Source: B18-G4 sp003648575
GTDB lineage: Bacteria; Bacteroidota; Bacteroidia; Bacteroidales; B18-G4
Length of the DNA stretch: 6,628 nt
Direction: 5' to 3'
Assembly: GCA_029942245.1 (NCBI GenBank)
Contig: JAOZTN010000130.1
Coordinates: forward strand, 1 to 6,628
The translations under genes were made by a program, and so were the position numbers. Within the stretch, counting starts at the first letter, position 1. The number at the start of each line of letters is the position of its first letter. The notes beneath the pieces were generated by a model that saw only the letters and a list, made by a program, of their open reading frames with translations, was not told the origin of the DNA and did not search any database. Below are positions 6,340-6,628 of the stretch, one piece after another.

Positions 6340-6628
<289 letters not shown>

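Overview
The window looks like a draft scaffold from a member of the Bacteroidota. Three things point there: a TAnnTTTG-type promoter box (TATCTTTG) just ahead of the first gene, a small membrane protein with the FKxxHWPGA motif typical of GldL-like Bacteroidota proteins, and a bacterial kynurenine 3-monooxygenase-type enzyme. A run of exactly 100 N marks an assembly gap, and the window ends in a pure CT-dinucleotide run that may be a contig end.

Layout. (1) 42-1448: mnmE, a complete housekeeping tRNA-modification GTPase. (2) 1449-1762: no gene. It holds two stem-loops and the first copy of a 7-bp-period repeat. (3) 1763-1950: the decayed 5' end of a YtcJ-like amidohydrolase lipoprotein gene, broken by a frameshift and a stop. 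(4) 1993-3368: a kynurenine 3-monooxygenase-like FAD enzyme running into the gap at 3369-3468. (5) 3489-4409: a TupA-like ATP-grasp protein of the kind found in surface polysaccharide loci. (6) 4410-4629: a convergent intergenic region with several inverted repeats. (7) 4630-5058, minus strand: a five-helix GldL-like membrane protein with an internal duplication. (8) 5121-5372: a composite repeat. (9) 5762-6238: a predicted lipoprotein of unknown function. (10) 6340-6576: a second copy of the composite repeat, running directly into (CT)26 at the window end.

mnmE is the only clear core gene. The rest looks like accessory sequence: it is visibly richer in A+T than mnmE, contains a pseudogene, has single-gene units on both strands, and is dotted with a dispersed repeat. 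I see no operon that ties the genes into one pathway. The monooxygenase and ATP-grasp genes face the same way, but the gap between them has unknown true length, so their adjacency is unproven. I find no CRISPR array, tRNA, rRNA or transposase gene. I do not see a convincing new multi-gene system. The most distinctive items are the dispersed heptamer repeat family, the monooxygenase with an altered active-site loop, and the amidohydrolase remnant.
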